Shown: positions 5,967 to 7,745 of the stretch, piece after piece
Numbering within the stretch: the first letter of the stretch is position 1
Layout of the letters: the number at the start of each line of letters is the position of its first letter
Origin: Clostridia bacterium
GTDB lineage: Bacteria; Bacillota; Clostridia; Oscillospirales; Acutalibacteraceae
Assembly (NCBI GenBank): GCA_900772705.1
Contig: CAAGRQ010000098.1
Span: 1-7,745 of the forward strand
Direction: 5' to 3'
DNA length: 7,745 bases
The notes under the pieces: generated by a model
Told to the model about the DNA's origin: nothing
The model's input: only the letters and a program-made list of their open reading frames with translations
The model's database searches: none
Program-made: the position numbers and the translations under genes

Positions 5967-6042
5967 TGGAGCGGATTACGAGACTCGAACTCGCTACCTT
6001 CACCTTGGCAAGGTGACGCTCTACCGGATGAGCTAAATCCGC
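5967..6042 (-). tRNA. tRNA-Gly(GCC)
   Basis: A 76-nt cloverleaf: acceptor GCGGATT/AATCCGC, anticodon loop TTGCCAA (anticodon GCC), T arm with GTTCGAGTC, U73 and encoded CCA. Confidence 0.96.
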
Positions 6043-6046
6043 ATAT

Positions 6047-6122
<76 letters not shown>

Positions 6123-6129
6123 AAATAAA

Positions 6130-6206
6130 TGGCGACCCGGAACGGGCTCGAACCGTCGACCTCCAGCGTGACAGGCTGGCGTTCTAACCAACTGAACTAC
6201 CGGGCC
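6130..6206 (-). tRNA. tRNA-Asp(GTC)
   Basis: A 77-nt cloverleaf: acceptor GGCCCGG/CCGGGTC, anticodon stem CCAGC/GCTGG around loop CTGTCAC (anticodon GTC), G73 (an aspartate identity base) and encoded CCA. Confidence 0.96.
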
Positions 6207-6212
6207 ATTTAT

Positions 6213-6238
6213 TATCCAAGGTATTTCTACCTTGGATA
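6213..6238 (-). other. Spacer hairpin between tRNA-Val and tRNA-Asp
   Basis: TATCCAAGGTA (6213-6223) and TACCTTGGATA (6228-6238) form a perfect 11-bp stem with a 4-nt loop. It fills almost the whole spacer and lacks a T run on the minus strand. A processing or spacer structure is more likely than a terminator. Confidence 0.55.
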
Positions 6239-6314
6239 TGGTGGGAACAACAGGGCTCGAACCTGTGACCCTCTGCTTGTAAGGCAGATGCTCTCCCAGC
6301 TGAGCTATGCTCCC
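6239..6314 (-). tRNA. tRNA-Val(TAC)
   Basis: A 76-nt cloverleaf: acceptor GGGAGCA/TGTTCCC, anticodon loop TTACAAG (anticodon TAC), T loop GTTCGAGCC, A73 and encoded CCA. First gene of the tRNA operon, 17 nt after the predicted transcription start. Confidence 0.96.
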
Positions 6315-6337
6315 GAATTGCATTAGCAACGAGTTAT

Positions 6338-6366
6338 ACTATACAGTATTTTCGATTAAATGTCAA
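6338..6366 (-). promoter_or_regulatory. Promoter of the tRNA operon
   Basis: On the minus strand: perfect -35 TTGACA (6366-6361), a 17-nt spacer, and -10 TATAGT (6343-6338). Start near 6331. This near-consensus promoter suits stable RNA. The -35 box is only 18 nt past the hslO stop. Confidence 0.82.
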
Positions 6367-6384
6367 CACTTTTTTTAATATTTT

Positions 6385-7269
6385 TTACTTTTTTGTTGCA
6401 GATTTAATAAGTGCATTAATATCTTCTTTTGTAAAGGTATATACCTTATTGCAGAAATGACATTCCACTTTTATATCCTCTTTGTCCTCTGCCATTTCGT
6501 TAAGAGATTCAATGCCCGTTGAGATTAAAGCACTCTCTACTCTTTCCCTTGAGCAATTACATTTATAGCAAGTAATGCTTTCGTCAAGTTTATCAAGTTC
6601 CAAGCCCTCCATAGCCTTAACAGCGATTTCATCCGGTGTCATACCGTTGTCGAGCATAGAGGTAACAGACTGCGCCGAAGAAACATTACTTTCTATTACA
6701 TCAATAATCTCATCAGGACAACCCGGCAAAAGTTGAATAATATATCCTCCCGCTTTTTTAACGGTTAAATCGGGATTCACAAGAACACCGAGCGCACACA
6801 CCGACGGAGTCTGCTCAGAGGTTGCAAAATAATTTGTGATATCCTCTGCGATTTCGCCGCTTACAATCGGAACCTGACCCACATAAGGCTCTCTCATACC
6901 GATATCCTTAATTACATAAAGTTGTCCGTCACATCCTACTGCACCCGATACATCGAGTTTTCCGTTAGGTTTAAGCGGAATTTCAACTATCGGATTTTGA
7001 ACATAGGCTCTGGCATTACCGTTATAATCGGACACGGCTATAAGGTCTCCGCAAGGACCTCCGCCGTTAATCCTTAAAGTTACGGAATCGTCCTTATTTT
7101 TAAGCATATCGCCCATCATAGATGCGGCTGTAATAAATCTGCCGAGTGCGGCAGTTACTGTTGCTGATGTTTTATGAATCTGCTCCATCTCATAAACCAT
7201 ATCAGTTGAATCCGTGGCAATGATAAAAGTGGAGCCGTCTTTGGTAATATATCTGACTGTTTTTCCCAT
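6385..7269 (-). CDS. hslO: Hsp33 redox-regulated molecular chaperone
   Basis: A 294-residue Hsp33, the usual length. It is a cytoplasmic holdase that is inactive while reduced and zinc-bound and becomes active when oxidation forms disulfides and releases zinc. The N-terminal core domain shows R-I-N-G-G-G-P-C-G (66-74), V-Q-N-P (90-93) and G-Y-I-I-Q-L-L-P-G (175-183). The C-terminal switch carries the zinc ligands C237-x-C239 and C270-x-x-C273, followed by NKVYTF, and the S-R-E-R-V-E-S-A-L helix between them is typical. An extra cysteine at 234 lies just before the first pair. ATG 7269 is preceded by AAAGGA 7 nt upstream, which overlaps the end of the methyltransferase gene 3 nt away, so coupled expression is likely. 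I see no terminator between this gene and the tRNA operon. Confidence 0.97.
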   Translation of the reverse strand: MGKTVRYITKDGSTFIIATDSTDMVYEMEQIHKTSATVTAALGRFITAASMMGDMLKNKDDSVTLRINGGGPCGDLIAVSDYNGNARAYVQNPIVEIPLKPNGKLDVSGAVGCDGQLYVIKDIGMREPYVGQVPIVSGEIAEDITNYFATSEQTPSVCALGVLVNPDLTVKKAGGYIIQLLPGCPDEIIDVIESNVSSAQSVTSMLDNGMTPDEIAVKAMEGLELDKLDESITCYKCNCSRERVESALISTGIESLNEMAEDKEDIKVECHFCNKVYTFTKEDINALIKSATKK

Positions 7270-7272
7270 AAT

Positions 7273-7745
7273 TTAATCCTTTTTACAAACAAAATATAAT
7301 CTTTCACTGTCGCTTCTCGGCTCATTCTCTGTCAGTTCGTCATAGACCTCAATCGAAGAAAAACCTACATTATACAGCATTTTTTTAAGTTCGTCAATTT
7401 CGTATGCGGTCTCTGTAAATTCCTCACTTTTTCTGTCATAAGACGAACCGTTAAAAATAAACATATCTATTAAAATTCTGACATTTCGGTCGTCAATATG
7501 TTCATTATCCCAAACGATATAGTAGTCGTCCTCATCAAAAATAAAGGTATTATCGCCGAGTATTTGATTATGCTTATATATCGTATTTACATCGAAGACA
7601 AAAATCGAATTTTCTTTTAGCGAATCATAAACGCAGGAAAACGCATTTTTTACATCACCTAATGAATTAAGATGATTAATACTGTCAAGCGAGCAAACCG
7701 CAGCTTGCATTTCCACGTCAACAAAACAATTCTTGCAAATTTTCA
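7273..7745 (-). CDS. Class I SAM-dependent methyltransferase, N-terminal part outside the window
   Basis: This is the C-terminal part (about 157 residues) of a class I methyltransferase; the frame stays open to the window edge. The GTG at 7716 is internal, since V-C-S-L-D-S-I-N-H-L directly after it is the conserved strand-4 region, normally near residue 100. The following F-V-F-D-V-N-T (strand 5) and the long insertion with GDNTF and Y-Y-I-V-W-D-N-E are typical of a Firmicute methyltransferase group of about 240-250 residues. The C terminus ends R-L-Y-F-V-C-K-K-D. The SAM-binding glycine motif lies outside the window. The substrate is unknown. The stop is 3 nt before hslO and its last codons supply the hslO ribosome site, so the two are probably one operon. 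Confidence 0.85.
   Translation of the reverse strand, partial: KICKNCFVDVEMQAAVCSLDSINHLNSLGDVKNAFSCVYDSLKENSIFVFDVNTIYKHNQILGDNTFIFDEDDYYIVWDNEHIDDRNVRILIDMFIFNGSSYDRKSEEFTETAYEIDELKKMLYNVGFSSIEVYDELTENEPRSDSERLYFVCKKD

Noticed and set aside
7273..7716. Methyltransferase starting at GTG 7716 as a complete 147-residue protein
   Set aside because: The frame stays open to the window edge, and the sequence begins in the middle of the methyltransferase fold, so it is a 5'-partial gene.

Overview
The window looks like a low-GC Firmicute chromosome, most likely a Clostridia-type anaerobe such as a gut Oscillospiraceae/Lachnospiraceae relative; this is inferred, not proven. The support is strong AGGAGG-type ribosome sites, several TTG starts, tRNA genes that encode their own CCA, clean sigma-70/sigma-A type promoters, intrinsic terminators, and gene families common there (ACT/UPF0210 pair, Hsp33, an Fe-S-type PurF relative). 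I see no phage, insertion sequence or CRISPR array. Most genes are chromosomal housekeeping or conserved-unknown genes.

Left part, + strand (1-1648): the 3' end of a small ACT-domain protein, then a full UPF0210/PFL-family protein. The two are closely spaced, the Shine-Dalgarno of the second overlaps the stop of the first, and the pair ends at an intrinsic terminator. A minus-strand gene then runs toward them with its own terminator. It encodes a lysine/alanine-rich single-pass membrane protein of unknown function. Its real start is a TTG at 2365, because its promoter covers the upstream ATG. A LysR-type regulator is divergent from it (2597-3481), with a near-perfect palindrome just before its ribosome site.

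Middle (3482-5560): a bidirectional terminator separates the LysR gene from a minus-strand two-gene operon with a good promoter. The first gene is a PurF-like protein that keeps the PRPP-binding loop and four Fe-S cysteines but has lost the N-terminal glutaminase cysteine and other glutaminase motifs. The second is a small nitroreductase joined to it by a one-base stop/start overlap. This degenerate PurF, with a hairpin between its Shine-Dalgarno and its ATG, is the most interesting item in the window.

Right part (5560-7745): a gene-poor stretch holds what looks like a frameshifted coding remnant on the + strand. A minus-strand tRNA operon follows, in transcript order Val-Asp-Phe-Gly-Cys, with a consensus promoter and a strong terminator. 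Upstream of it are hslO (Hsp33 redox chaperone) and the 3' part of a class I SAM-dependent methyltransferase that runs off the window. hslO sits 3 nt after the methyltransferase stop, so the two are probably cotranscribed.
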